Below are positions 11,365 through 22,038 of a DNA stretch of 64,000 nt, piece after piece. A program made the position numbers and the translations under genes. This DNA is from Paralithodes platypus. Lineage: Eukaryota > Arthropoda > Malacostraca > Decapoda > Lithodidae. The notes under the pieces are model-generated. The model ran no database searches. It had not been told where the DNA came from and was given only the letters and a program-made list of their open reading frames with translations. Location: NCBI GenBank assembly GCA_032716605.1, contig CM064506.1:22647262-22711261 (forward strand), given 5' to 3'. The number at the start of each line of letters is the position of its first letter. Within the stretch, counting starts at the first letter, position 1.

Positions 11365-11579
11365 TACAATCGCGCTATTAAGTGATGTCTCGGCGCCAAG
11401 TATGTTTTGATCAACAATTGGTATCAGCAATATCTAAGCTTCATTTCTTCATATCGAGTGAAATATACAAACATATTCCTACACTTACCCACCCTATTCA
11501 ACATCTAACAGACATTAATACAGCACAGAGCAAGCCAAACGTAATGACAGCTGGGGAATGACTTATTAGCGCGACCGTA
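11365..11579 (+). mobile_element. Family D MITE, complete
   Basis: TACAATCGCGCTATTAAGTG to GACTTATTAGCGCGACCGTA, with ATTGGTATCAGCAATATC and CACTTACCCACCCTATTCAA between. A solitary intact reference copy (215 bp) of the family. Confidence 0.75.
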
Positions 11580-11688
11580 CATCTAATACAAAGTGCACCA
11601 TTAGGCACTGAAGCAATAAGACAAACGACGTGTTTTCTTTAATTACAAATTATGATCCACTGGTTGAGAGCAATCATCAAATGTTAGC

Positions 11689-12023
11689 TTAAGGGGAGGT
11701 TTTTAGTTTGTTTCCTACTCCTCCAGCAATCTTAAAATTCCACCCCCTTGACCCCCTTTCAAGATAAATTTGTAAATTTTTCGGTAAAAAAAAATCCCGG
11801 CCGAAGGCCGGTTACTCTTAAATTACAGGCTCGCTATCACTCGCCAGGATAAAATCGACATCTAAATGGCATGAAAGGTCTTAAAATTGACAGAATGGGG
11901 CGGAAATTCTTTAAATCACCAAACTAATGGGGCAAACGTCTTAAAATCTCAAAAGCAATGGGGCTAGACATGAGGGAGAAAGGGGTCAAGAAAAAAGTCC
12001 CTCAAGTGGAAATCTCCCCTTAA
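11689..12023 (+). mobile_element. Family A, subtype A2
   Basis: Left end TTAAGGGGAGGTTTTTAG and right end GAAATCTCCCCTTAA: only about 10 bp are inverted. Hairpin CCCGGCCGAAGGCCGG and core CTCGCTATCACTCGCCAGG are clear. Its right TTAA (12020-12023) is shared with the next element. Confidence 0.9.
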
Positions 12024-12393
12024 AGGGAGATGTGCCGTTTTGGTCTATTAATACATATATTCCTTTATTTCTTAGTTTCCTAGCTAGACCTCCATCAAGC
12101 TTAAAAAAACACCCCTAGGGCACCCCCCCCCCCCTTCAAGATATATTTGTACATAATTCGGTAGAAATGTGTCCCGGCTGAATGCCGGTTCCATATAAAA
12201 TTTCTGGCTCGCTATCGCTCATCAGGAAAAAATTGACAAGTAAATGGCTCGAAAGGTCTTAAATTGATAACGAAACGGGGTGAAAAGTGTTAAAATCGCC
12301 AAAGTAAAGGGCCGAACGTCTTATAATCACAAAACAAATGGGGCTTACCACGAGGGAAAAAGAGGACCAGCAAAACGACCCATCTCCCCTCAA
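12020..12393 (+). mobile_element. Family A MITE
   Basis: Begins TTAAAGGGAGATGTGCCGT directly at the end of the A2 copy, and ends ACGACCCATCTCCCCTCAA with a decayed right site. Head-to-tail arrangement with one shared TTAA. Confidence 0.9.
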
Positions 12394-12517
12394 ATACAAT
12401 AACACAATCAAACTAGAGGCAAGAGTTTATAACCCAATATAAAGTTTTGCATGTGACCCAGTATTAAATATTCAAGCTGTGTCAGTGCTGGTCAAGTCTG
12501 GGCTTCATTTGATTGGG

Positions 12518-12887
12518 TTAAGGGGGTAGTGCTTGGTTTTTGGCTAATATATTAATATATTTTATTTATTTTTTTAGTTTTCTCGCTAGACCTCCATCAA
12601 GCTTAGAAAACCACCCCCTAGACCCCCTGTCAAGATAAATTTATACATTTTTCGGTAGAAAAATGGCTCGGCCGAAGGCCGGTTCCTTCTAAAATTAGAG
12701 GCTCGCTATCGCTCGCCAGGAAAAATCGACACCTGACGGACACGAAAGGTCTAAATATTGACAAAAACATGAGGCGAAAGGTCTCAAAATCGCCAAACTA
12801 AAGGAACGAGCGTCTTAAAACATCAAAACTAATATGCTAAACTTGAGGGAGAAGGGGGTCCAGAAAAAGCGAGTGCTACCCCCTTAA
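12518..12887 (+). mobile_element. Family A, subtype A3
   Basis: TTAAGGGGGTAGTGCTTGG and GCGAGTGCTACCCCCTTAA are inverted ends distinct from other subtypes. The A core is typical (GCTCGCTATCGCTCGCCAGG). Length 370 bp. Confidence 0.9.
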
Positions 12888-13082
12888 GCAGAAATGAATT
12901 GAATATCGAATATGTCTATTTCACTGTGAGTTCTCTGGAGCCTCACACGAGATTTTCTAGAATAAACAATTGAATCCGGGATTATATCGAATAAATACTT
13001 TAATACGAAATGATATCCAATAAATACTTGACTACGACAATTATCGCAAAGTTTGTTCTGATATTTTGTAATGTAGGATACT

Positions 13083-13197
13083 ATAAGGGGGTAGTGACTA
13101 TTTGTTTGGTCTATTTATTTATTTATTCATTTATATGTTAGTTGCCTCGCTAAACCACCAACAAGCTTAAAACAAAACACACACACACACACACACG
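13083..13197 (+). mobile_element. Subtype A3 left-end fragment ending in (CA)n
   Basis: ATAAGGGGGTAGTGACTATT through CCTCGCTAAACCACCAACAA, then the family A-rich stretch has become (CA)n. A 26-bp direct repeat starting TCTGATATTTTGTAATG lies on both sides (13057-13082 and 13203-13228). Confidence 0.75.
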
Positions 13198-13228
13198 CCA
13201 TCTCTGATATTTTGTAATGTAGGATACT

Positions 13229-15176
13229 TTTAATAGTATATTTATTTCTACAGTTATTGTTAGTAATTTGTATGAAGAAGACGTGGACAGCCGAGAAGAT
13301 GGTATGATATGGTGTCAGAAAGTGTGTCAAAGCGTGAAACGGGACTGGCTGAAGCTAAATAAATAGCAAATGACAGGAATGAATGGAGGAAGTTTGTTAG
13401 AGAGAGTATATGAAAGTCTCTGGACTCGTTTAAATGATAAACTTGGAAGGTTTTTATCCAAGATGTTGATGTGAAGATACCTTGTCTGGAATTATTATAA
13501 CATCTGAGGTGAAGCCATTGATTTCGGGGCTGATAAGTGATTGGTGCTTCTGAATGTTTGTGTTCTTGCTTTTTTGTGGGTGAACTGTTATGTTTTCTTC
13601 TCCTGTCACCTCTTTTTTCCTTTCTCGAGTCTTTTGCTGATCCTCCCTACCCTTTCTGAAAGTAAGGGCTGGCTACTGACTGACTGACTGACTGTATGAA
13701 ACCTATGTGACCGCTCGTTAATATTAGTCTTAGTCAGCATAGCTATATTAAATATTGTTAAGTGTTTAGATATCATCAACTAGTGTAAAAATTCATTAAT
13801 TCCAACAAAACGTATTTCATCATATTGATGAAGCAACAACTTCACTTCATCATCACTTATTTATGTATTTATTTGTTTTGGATAGCAGGTTTATACAAGA
13901 TTAGTTAGAGTATTTTTCAATAAAAGTAAAAACAGTGAAATATTAAATGCAATTCAAGGTATCTAGAGTGAGAGACAATAGTCGCGTCGTGACATTTGGT
14001 GAAAACTTACATTGACAGGCTAAACATCTGGTATATTTCAGCTTATCTAACGGACGGTTGTTAGCACTGACTTGAGTCGCCATCTGGTCCATATTTGTGT
14101 TAATTTCGGAGATAAGACTAATCCATCAACAGTTTTGGACAGCCACGTTTAGGCTAGTATTATGATATGCTTCACCATCACTTTTCCTCTTCTTATTTGT
14201 GGAAGATATTTATTTATTCTGTAGCAGTGAATATATTTGTAATGGCTAATAATTTCATATAGTAACAGGTATCCCATATCTGTGTAAATTGTGATTATTT
14301 AACATGAAATGCTATGCTCGAACCATCCTTACCTTATGTCCGAATCATCCCTCTTAGTCGGGATGGTTCGGACTTGCTGTGGGGTGTGTTCCGTAATATT
14401 GCTATTCAATAACTAACCAAGATTACGCTTTAAGTGTAACACACATACGAACCAAGGTTGGGAACTTCATTACGAGATTATCAATGACTGCTTTCAATAT
14501 TACTTCTTCTACGAATAATTTTGTAAAAAGTGGCTGAACCATCACCGCTCTCCCCAATGATTTACATACTCCCAATATTAGCCTATTCTCCATTATGTGC
14601 TTTGTGTATTCAAGTATGCATTTCATTATAGTGGCCCCTTAGACTATTATGTTTATTACTTTTATCAAATTATTATTATTTGTATTATTATTATTATTAT
14701 TATTATTAATGTTGTTGTTATTATTATTTACGAACTTCAGCACATAACAAGTCATTTTACAGCGCAACGTAAACGTAAATGGGATAAAAAAGGAAACCTG
14801 GAAGTGTAAGCCGAAATGAATATGTTATTCGCTGCGGCCTAACTGATTATAGTTCATATCCAAGAACCAACAAAGCCTCGGGATTCATAGGAACCCTTAT
14901 CAGAGCAACGGTAAACGAAGCTTAAGGGATCCAGGCCTGCCAACCGAGGTTATTACAATGGTAGGGCTTTCATAATGATTCACGAGTAACCGCGACACGA
15001 CTATTATATCTCACTGTACGTGATTTTATATATATATATCAAAATATCTTGCATAGTTGAATTCGGGGGCTGATCTATCCGGATCCGATTAGATTATGCG
15101 GAAAGACCGGAGATGGTTCAGTGAACCATCTGGTTAAAGTAATTACCTTCTCAGCAAGCAAACATTTCACATAACT
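13229..15176. other. Unassigned, mostly single-copy interval
   Basis: About 1.9 kb without any family seen elsewhere in the window. It holds a short (ATT)n run near 14680-14735 and a hairpin GTCCGAATCATCCC / GGGATGGTTCGGAC at 14339-14374. No frame shows a recognisable domain or splice-bounded exon that I can defend. Confidence 0.6.
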
Positions 15177-15201
15177 CTCTCTCTCTCTCTCACTCTCTCT
15201 C

Positions 15202-15257
<56 letters not shown>

Positions 15258-15316
15258 GAATTAAGACCTGACCACCTCGTTTGGATCGTAAGGTCTGTGT
15301 GGCCAGTGTGTCTATG

Positions 15317-15346
<30 letters not shown>
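15177..15346. repeat. (CT)n microsatellites
   Basis: CT tracts at 15177-15256 and 15322-15346 flank about 65 bp of unique sequence. Confidence 0.9.
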
Positions 15347-15347
<1 letters not shown>

Positions 15348-15392
15348 GGTTGATCGGGATAATGGTGTCTGAGTGATAGTGATGAGAGAACT

Positions 15393-15556
15393 TTAAGGGG
15401 GTGGTAGTCGTTTTTTCTGGACCCCCATCTCCGTTATGTTTAGCATATTAGTTTTGAAAATTTAAGACGTTCGTTCCATTTGTTTGGTGATTTTGTAGAC
15501 CTTTCGCCCCATTTCTTTGTCGATATTAAAACCTTTCGTGCCATTTAGGTGTCGAT
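15393..15556 (-). mobile_element. Subtype A3 MITE fragment
   Basis: Reverse copy beginning TTAAGGGGGTGGTAGTCG and running to GTGCCATTTAGGTGTCGATG, where it stops abruptly at a family F sequence. The core and left half are missing. Confidence 0.8.
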
Positions 15557-15559
15557 GTT

Positions 15560-15768
15560 TAGGTCATAAGGAAGTTGGAGCTGTGGCCGCCATCAATATC
15601 TAGCAGAATTATCAGCTAAGATACGGCCATAATACATTTGTAGATACACAAAACCAAATTGATCATACTTTTTATCCATTAGAAACCCACATTGTTATTA
15701 TTGCCTTTCTCTTTAATATGGATGTTTACTGTTCCAACTTCCTTACAGCCCAAAACTCGTAACAATTC
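15560..15768. mobile_element. Family F MITE, partial ends
   Basis: CATAAGGAAGTTGGAGCTGT and CTGTTCCAACTTCCTTACAG are inverted. The interior TTTTTATCCATTAGAAACCC matches the copy at 25012-25230. Confidence 0.65.
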
Positions 15769-15800
15769 AATTATGGTATTGGTAAGGAGGGGGGGGGGGA

Positions 15801-16791
15801 TTTGACTTTCTTCTGTTTGTATAATGTGGTTTTGACTTTCTTCTGTTTGTATAATGTGGCTTTGACTTTCTTCTGTTTGTATAATGTGGTTTTGACTTTC
15901 TTCTGTTTGTATAATGTGGCTTTGACTTTCTTCTGTTTGTATAATGTGGTTTTGACTTTCTTCTGTTTGTATAATGTGGCTTTGACTTTCTTCTGTTTGT
16001 ATAATGTGGTTGTGACTTTCTTCTGTTTGTATAATGTGGTTGTGACTTTCTTCTGTTTGTATAATGTGGTTGTGACTTTCTTCTGTTTGTATAATGTGGT
16101 TGTGACTTTCTTCTGTTTGTATAATGTGGTTGTGACTTTCTGTTTGTTTGTATAATGTGGTTGTGACTTTCTTCTGTTTGTATAATGTGGCTTTGACTTT
16201 CTTCTGTTTGTATAATGTGGTTGTGACTTTCTTCTGTTTGTATAATGTGGTTGTGACTTTCTTCTGTTTGTATAATGTGGCTTTGACTTTCTTCTGTTTG
16301 TATAATGTGGTTGTGACTTTCTTCTGTTTGTATAATGTGGTTTTGACTTTCTTCTGTTTGTATAATGTGGCTTTGACTTTCTTCTGTTTGTATAATGTGG
16401 TTTTGACTTTCTTCTGTTTGTATAATGTGGTTTTGACTTTCTTCTGTTTGTATAATGTGGTTGTGACTTTCTTCTGTTTGTATAATGTGGTTGTGACTTT
16501 CTTCTGTTTGTATAATGTGGTTGTGACTTTCTTCTGTTTGTATAATGTGGTTGTGACTTTCTTCTGTTTGTATAATGTGGTTGTGACTTTCTTCTGTTTG
16601 TATAATGTGGTTGTGACTTTCTTCTGTTTGTATAATGTGGTTGTGACTTTCTTCTGTTTGTATAATGTGGTTGTGACTTTCTTCTGTTTGTATAATGTGG
16701 TTGTGACTTTCTTCTGTTTGTATAATGTGGTTGTGACTTGCTTCTGTTTGTATAATGTGGTTGTGACTTTCTTCTGTTTGTATAATGTGGT
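15801..16791. repeat. 30-bp minisatellite, ~33 units
   Basis: Unit GACTTTCTTCTGTTTGTATA plus ATGTGGTTKT. Two unit variants (GTGGTTGT and GTGGCTTT/GTGGTTTT) alternate in the first part and become uniform later, as expected for unequal exchange. One unit near 16141 is altered, shifting the frame. A repeated TFFCLYNVVV peptide frame results from the 30-bp length and is not taken as a protein. Confidence 0.95.
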
Positions 16792-16953
16792 TTTGGGTGG
16801 TACCTGTTGAGTAACTGTTATTTAGTATACCGATAGTAATTATTTATATACTTTATGTTATTATTATTATATATATACTGTATACGTTTGATTTTGTATT
16901 TATTTATTTATATATTATTATTATTTTCATTTATGTATTTTGGGGGGGTTTGT

Positions 16954-17160
16954 TTAACACATGAGTACCAGTGACGTGTGTTATATTCTAACTGTATTTA
17001 AGCGATGGTATGCAGCTTGGAAAGGATCAGTGGTGGTTATAATGGTTGGCTGAGATAGTGTGAAGCCTTACTAATTGCTATAGGTCCTTCCTAAGCTGAA
17101 TGAAGTTATCTAATAGTTGCCAGAATATGATGAAAAGGACGTCCTTGGTACTGAATGGAT
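16954..17160. mobile_element. Family C MITE, decayed
   Basis: TTAACACATGAGTACCAGTG to TCCTTGGTACTGAATGGAT. Arms AAGCGATGGTATGCAGCTTG and AAGCTGAATGAAGTTATC remain recognisable. Confidence 0.75.
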
Positions 17161-17177
17161 GTATGTCTTCTATAATC

Positions 17178-17232
17178 TAGAAAACATAAGGGAGAAGGAG
17201 GGGGCTAGAACATTCAACTGTCTCCCCTTAGC
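17178..17232 (+). mobile_element. Family A right-end fragment
   Basis: CATAAGGGAGAAGGAGG then CAACTGTCTCCCCTTAG. Only the last roughly 55 bp of an A element remain. Confidence 0.6.
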
Positions 17233-17279
17233 AGTGGACTACCATAGTTGTTTTTTATGGTGGTAAGGTAATGGGGGGC

Positions 17280-17590
17280 TGGTGTGGTGGGGGGGGGGGG
17301 GTTTAGTGGGGGAGAGGGGGATGATGATGGTGGTCGTGGTGTTTTTTTTTTTTTTTTTTTTTTTTTTTGGTGGGTGTGGTGATGGGGGTGGAGGGGTTAT
17401 GGTGGTGGTGGTGGTGTTATGGTGGGGGTGGGAGTGGGGATGGTGTGGTAGTGGTGATTATGGTGGTAGGGGAGAGAGAGAGGAAGGGGGAGCATGCGTG
17501 GTGAGGTTGAGAAGCAGGATGGGTGGTGGTGGTGGTGGAGGTAGTGGTGGTGGTGGTGGTGGTGGTGAAGGTAGCCCTCCCTTCCTCCCT
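17280..17590. repeat. Strand-asymmetric (GGT)n-rich tract with poly-T
   Basis: The + strand is almost free of C for about 300 bp, dominated by GGT/GGGGT runs, with a 28-base T tract inside. Multiple G runs could form quadruplexes on the + strand (inference from composition). Poly-Gly/Val frames here are by-products. Confidence 0.85.
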
Positions 17591-17599
17591 CCCCTCGTC

Positions 17600-17790
17600 T
17601 GATGTGCCACCCTCACTCTCTCTCTCCCTTCACTCGCACGCTGGCTACCGGCCGGGGATGTTGGGCCGTAGTCGCGGGCTTGTCCTCGCCACACCGCACT
17701 CGTCTAGTCGTCACCACCACCGCCGCCGCCCCCTCCCGACGCACTATCAACCGTAACCATAAGGAGGCGCCGTTGTAAAGGCTTATTCGC
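17600..17790. promoter_or_regulatory. CpG-rich patch, possible promoter or exon
   Basis: Contains CTACCGGCCGGGGATG, GTAGTCGCGGGC and CCGCCGCCGCCCCCTCCCGA, with far more CpG than its surroundings. A promoter or first exon would be one explanation; no TATA/Inr pair or open frame with domain signal was found. A partial duplication of its tail (GTTGTAAAGGCTTATYC) recurs near 17910. Confidence 0.3.
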
Positions 17791-18233
17791 TTATCGCTCA
17801 ATACGTTAGGATCTGAAAAGGGGGTTGTTAATCCTTTGTTGAGTTAGGCATTTAAGCTCTCTACACTTTTCAGAAAATAGGAACAGTAGAATGTTGATAC
17901 AAGGTGCCATTGTAAAGGCTTATCCCTCAATACCTTCACCTGACCTGACCTGACCTGACTGAAGACTTAAAGTGTTATTCTACGAAAACGAGCTTTTATC
18001 ACGCTGTTTCCTAAATTGATTTATTGTTCATTCATTCATTCATGCAGTCATTGATTTTTCATTACGCTGATCGTGTGTTCAGGGATAAGGCCGAAACCAG
18101 CCGGGTCTCTCCAAACTCCTTAATTCTGAATACGCAATCTGTATTTTTCGCACTGACCTTGCGAGTGACTTGGATTTTGCGGCCGAGTTCAATGAAAATG
18201 TTGTGGAAAGTAATAAACAAAGAGAAAAGTGCT

Positions 18234-18612
18234 TTAAGGGGGCCCACCTCGCATTCTCTTTCTCTCTTTCTCTTTGGCTTGTATCCATTCGGCCCTATTC
18301 ATCCTACTGTTTTAAGACTTTTACCCCCATCCAGGTGTCAATATTTTCCTGGCGAGCGGTAACGAGCCAGCATATATATTTTTTGTTATGACAGCAAGCT
18401 AAATTTGTAAATTTTTCGATAAAAAAATGTCTCTAGCGAAGCCGGATTTCTCCATACAATGCTGGCTCGCTATCGCTCGCCAGGAAGAAATCGACACCTG
18501 GATGGGGATAAACGTATTAAAACAGTTGGCTGAATGGGACCGAATGGATACAAGCCAGGGAAAGAGAGAAAAGGAGAGAAAGAGAAGAAAAACAGCCGGT
18601 GACCCCCCTTAA
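18234..18612 (-). mobile_element. Family B TTAA foldback MITE, complete
   Basis: Starts TTAAGGGGGCCCACCTCGC and ends CGGTGACCCCCCTTAA. Arms (GGCTTGTATCCATTCGGCCC .. and .. ATGGGACCGAATGGATACAAGCC region) are inverted across a loop with GCGAAGCCGGATTTCTCC. Length 379 bp. Confidence 0.9.
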
Positions 18613-18660
18613 CTAATAAGCCAACGACACAGAAGGGGCACCTGAGGCACCGGTGTGTGT

Positions 18661-18904
18661 AGGTAGCGCCAAAAATCTTGATAATAATCTTGACCCCTGA
18701 CCTCTCTAAATAATCTTGACCCCTGACCTCTCTGTAACTCTAAAGGGCCTTGAGCAAACTGGCTGTAAATATCCACACCTATTTCCTGGTTGGTGGACTG
18801 ACTCTTCCCAAATGATAGAAACGTCAGCCCGATTGTTTTCATTAATTTCGAGTCCTAAGCAGTTAAGGGGTCAAGATTAATGTCAAGTTCGCTGGCGTTA
18901 CCTT
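18661..18904. mobile_element. Family G MITE
   Basis: AGGTAGCGCCAAAAATCTTG opposite GTTCGCTGGCGTTACCT gives inverted ends. A 34-bp internal segment (AATCTTGACCCCTGACCTCT) is duplicated in this copy. A cleaner copy is at 22212-22424. Confidence 0.7.
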
Positions 18905-18961
18905 TAAATGTGTTCCTACTAACACAGTGACAAGCGGAGATGGACGATAACCTACTTGGAG

Positions 18962-19177
18962 ATAATCCTTACAGTACCGGCGACGTCTTTTGTGTATATA
19001 TCAGCTGCATTTCGACGATTTTATGAAGCTTAGCCAGGATATACGGTAGCTAAAAGGATTAAGTGAGATAGTCTGTGATCTGTTAACGGGTAGACATCAT
19101 TCCTTAGCTGAATAAAACCGTCTAATAGTTGCCAGAATATATAATGAAAAGGATATCACCGGTACTGAATGGGTTAA
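18962..19177. mobile_element. Family C MITE
   Basis: Left end decayed (ATAATCCTTACAGTACCGGC); right end CACCGGTACTGAATGGGTTAA region intact. Arms GACGATTTTATGAAGCTTAG and GCTGAATAAAACCGTCTA are inverted. Confidence 0.8.
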
Positions 19178-19182
19178 TGTTT

Positions 19183-19500
19183 GTGGCCTACTTCCATAAC
19201 TCGTAGACGCTTCCCCTTACGAGACGCATGGAAGCAAACGATACGAGACTCGGAGCTAACGTTTTGTGGCCGACTACCATAACTCGTAGACGCTTCCCAA
19301 GTTCCCCTTACGAGAGGCGTGGAAGCAAACGATACGAGACTCGGAGCTAACGTTTTGTGGCCGACTACCATAACTCGTAGACGCTTCCCAAGTTCCCCTT
19401 ACGAGAGGCGTGGAAGCAAACGATACGAGACTCGGAGCTAATGTTTTGTGGCCGACTACCATAACTCGTACATGCTTCTTACAAGATGCGTGGAAGCAAG
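19183..19500. repeat. 91-bp tandem repeat, 3.5 units
   Basis: Units start GTGGCCGACTACCATAACTC at 19266, 19357 and 19448; the first, at 19183, is 83 bp because it lacks CCCAAGTT. Each contains GAAGCAAACGATACGAGACT. Confidence 0.9.
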
Positions 19501-19501
19501 C

Positions 19502-20218
19502 TTAAGGAGGGTGATCTGCTTTTTTAATCTTTCTTTGTTATATTCTTTCGGACCCGTTCAGCCTACTGTTTTAAGACATATATCACTATCCATGTGTCAA
19601 TATTTTTCCTGGCGAGCGAAAGCGAGCCAGCATTTATGGAGAAATCTGGCTTCGCCGGAGAAAGTTTTCTATCGAAAAATTTACAAATTTAACCAGTTGT
19701 CTAACACATTATCCAAAATAGGTAGCATTCAAGGAGACTACTGCAGGACTCTTCTTCTTCTTCTTACCTCTGTCCGGGTATAGGCTATCCTAGTGTTTAC
19801 TACCCTATACCCCTTTGAAAGGACATTAGCCTAACCTAACAACCTTACCTAACCTAACCTAGTATTATAGGTGGGGGCTGCCGCCCCCACACCCCCGCTT
19901 TGACTTAGATTTGTGGTGTATTTGTTTGTGAAGTGGATCTTTTTCAATTTGTTGATTACGAAAATCCTTCATGCGGACTGTATGTAGAAAAATATGGCGA
20001 ATCTATTGGTGCCTATTTTCCCTAATAAATTGTTTCTCATAACGTCGCACTAGTGTCCTTGAATATTATCCCAAAATATGGTGGGTCGGTATCGCTCGCC
20101 AGGTATAAATAGACACCTGCATGGGAACAAATATCCTAAAACATTAGGCTGAATGGGGCCGAATTGATACAACCCAGAGAGAGAGAGAAAACTAAATAAA
20201 GCAGGTGACCCTCCTTAA
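19502..20218 (+). mobile_element. Family B MITE interrupted by an insertion
   Basis: Ends TTAAGGAGGGTGATCTGC and GCAGGTGACCCTCCTTAA are good inverted repeats. Left half runs to 19720 and right half resumes at 20065; the arms pair only when the insert is removed. Confidence 0.9.
19721..20064. mobile_element. 344-bp insertion in family B, with TIR-like ends
   Basis: ATTCAAGGAGACTACTGC near the left end opposes GCACTAGTGTCCTTGAAT at the right. The host sequence ATTATCCAAAATA appears on both sides (second copy with one extra C), so the target was duplicated by about 13 bp. Inside are CCTAACCTAACAACCTTACC telomere-like repeats and a GGGGGCTGCCGCCCCC hairpin. The class is uncertain: TIR-like ends suggest a DNA element but a 13-bp duplication is more usual for retroposition. 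Confidence 0.6.
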
Positions 20219-20741
20219 TATCAGTATCTTACGGAGGACAGACTTGTTGATTCATAGATCCATTTGCCTCGATTACCGTCCCTCAGTATTCCAATTTCCA
20301 AGCTATTCTCCTTCCTAATAGAGATCAATTGTCCATATTGCATTCGTCATTAAATTGCTTCGATTTACTTTGTTTAATATAGACGTAACTGTGTGAGAGT
20401 GTTTGTTCCTTTAACTCGGATATCTTTACAATATACTTCTTTTAAGATCACACGCGTAGTTTGGATGAGGTTTATATCCTTGCATAAACATTTTAACATT
20501 GTATGAACGAGTTTAACTTAGTGACACAAAATTACTTATTAAAACACGTATCCCGCAACGTTAGATATTTATATTGGACATTAAGTAAGTGTCAAAAATG
20601 TGATATGAAGGTTTTCAATTGGATATCTAATGCCGAATCGGTTCGTTTTTTGTTCGAAAAAGGTATCACCAGTGTAGACTAGTTATTTGACCATTATGAC
20701 GCGAGCTATGGAGTCATTTCCATCACGAGATTACTCAAACG
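20219..20741. other. Unassigned interval
   Basis: AT-rich unique sequence; no gene, SINE or MITE recognised. Confidence 0.6.
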
Positions 20742-20948
20742 TTAACCAGCCACTTTTGTTGTATTTTATTCTTGCTATATTTAGACAATTTTATGATGGA
20801 GCTTAGGAAGGATCTGTGGTAGTTAAAAGGGATGATTGAGATAGTTCGCAGCCTTATCATTTCTAGAGATCCTTCCTAAAATGAATCAAATCTATCCCTA
20901 GTAGCCAGAATAAAATGATAAGGATGTCGACGGTACAGAAGGGGTTAA
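20742..20948. mobile_element. Family C MITE
   Basis: TTAACCAGCCACTTTTGTTG to CGACGGTACAGAAGGGGTTAA region. The central part GATAGTTCGCAGCCTTATCA follows the family. Confidence 0.8.
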
Positions 20949-21084
20949 GAAAAACCGTCCCATGTTTTAACCCATGGATCCGATTTCCGACGAAGAACGA
21001 ACAGGACTCGTTTAGTGACTTATAGAGTTGGTGTCACACGGACAAATACCACCTTTATGCCCCTACCAAATATGTGATCGAAAA

Positions 21085-21745
21085 CAAACGCTGAAAACCA
21101 TTTTATCACAGAAACCCTTATAAAAAATCATGATGTAGAAAAGAACAGAAACTAAAACCATTATATCAAAGAAACATAAAAATACACGATGTAGTGAAAA
21201 AGGAAAATAAACTAAAACCTATATATATAAAAAAAAAAAAAAAACATAAAAAGACAAGATGTAGAAAAGAGGGAAAAGAAACTAAACCATTATATCAAAG
21301 AAAATATAAAAAGACAAGACGTAGAAAAGAAGGAAAATAAACTAAGTCCATTATATAAAACCAAACGTAAAAAGACAAGATGTAGAAAAGAAGGAAAACA
21401 ACTAAAACCATGATATCAAAGAAAACATAAAACAAACAAAAATGTAGAAAAGCAGGAAAAAGAAAATCGCTAAGAAAAAAACAAAGTACCCGACTAAGAT
21501 GTAATAAATGAAGTTAAACTATCAGTAAGAAAACACTGGTGAAAGGCTTACAAAAACATAGTGAAGATGTAGAAAACAAAAGAAAACCTACCAAACAAAG
21601 AAACCAAACAAAGTGACGATGTAGGAAACAGAAAAAAAAGAGTACGTAACAAAATATAACCAATACCTAGTCTAGATGTAGAAAATAAATCAACAATATA
21701 CTCGTAACAAGGAAAGCATGATAGTCGAAACGTAGAAAAATAAAA
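21085..21745. repeat. Degenerate ~60-bp A-rich tandem repeat
   Basis: About eleven units of the form AAAACCATTATATCAAAGAA .. AAGATGTAGAAAAGAAGG. Divergence rises towards the right end. Confidence 0.8.
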
Positions 21746-22038
21746 GCATCAAAATAGATAATAAAAACTCGTGAACAGTGAAACCCCTACCTAGCCAGGA
21801 CTGTAAGAGGGACTAAAATGATAATCGATGTGAAGTTCCTACCTGTCGAACCCCCTTCTATAACCACCACCACCACCAACATGGAAAGCGAACAATCCAA
21901 AGAGACGTTCCACCACCACCACCCTCAACAACAACAACAACACCAACAACTGAGCCAAACTAAGTGGCGGTAAAATCAGCGAAGCGCAACATTTTCCCCA
22001 GGAGAGATCCAAAGGCAAACTTTTGGAGGGACCCCTGG

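Noticed and set aside
15802..16810. Frames of 117 and 220 codons with a repeated TFFCLYNVVV unit
   Set aside because: The 30-bp minisatellite length keeps one frame open; no promoter, splice site or flanking coding sequence.
19829..19862. True telomere or telomeric end
   Set aside because: Only a few CCTAA units inside an insertion flanked by both halves of a B element.
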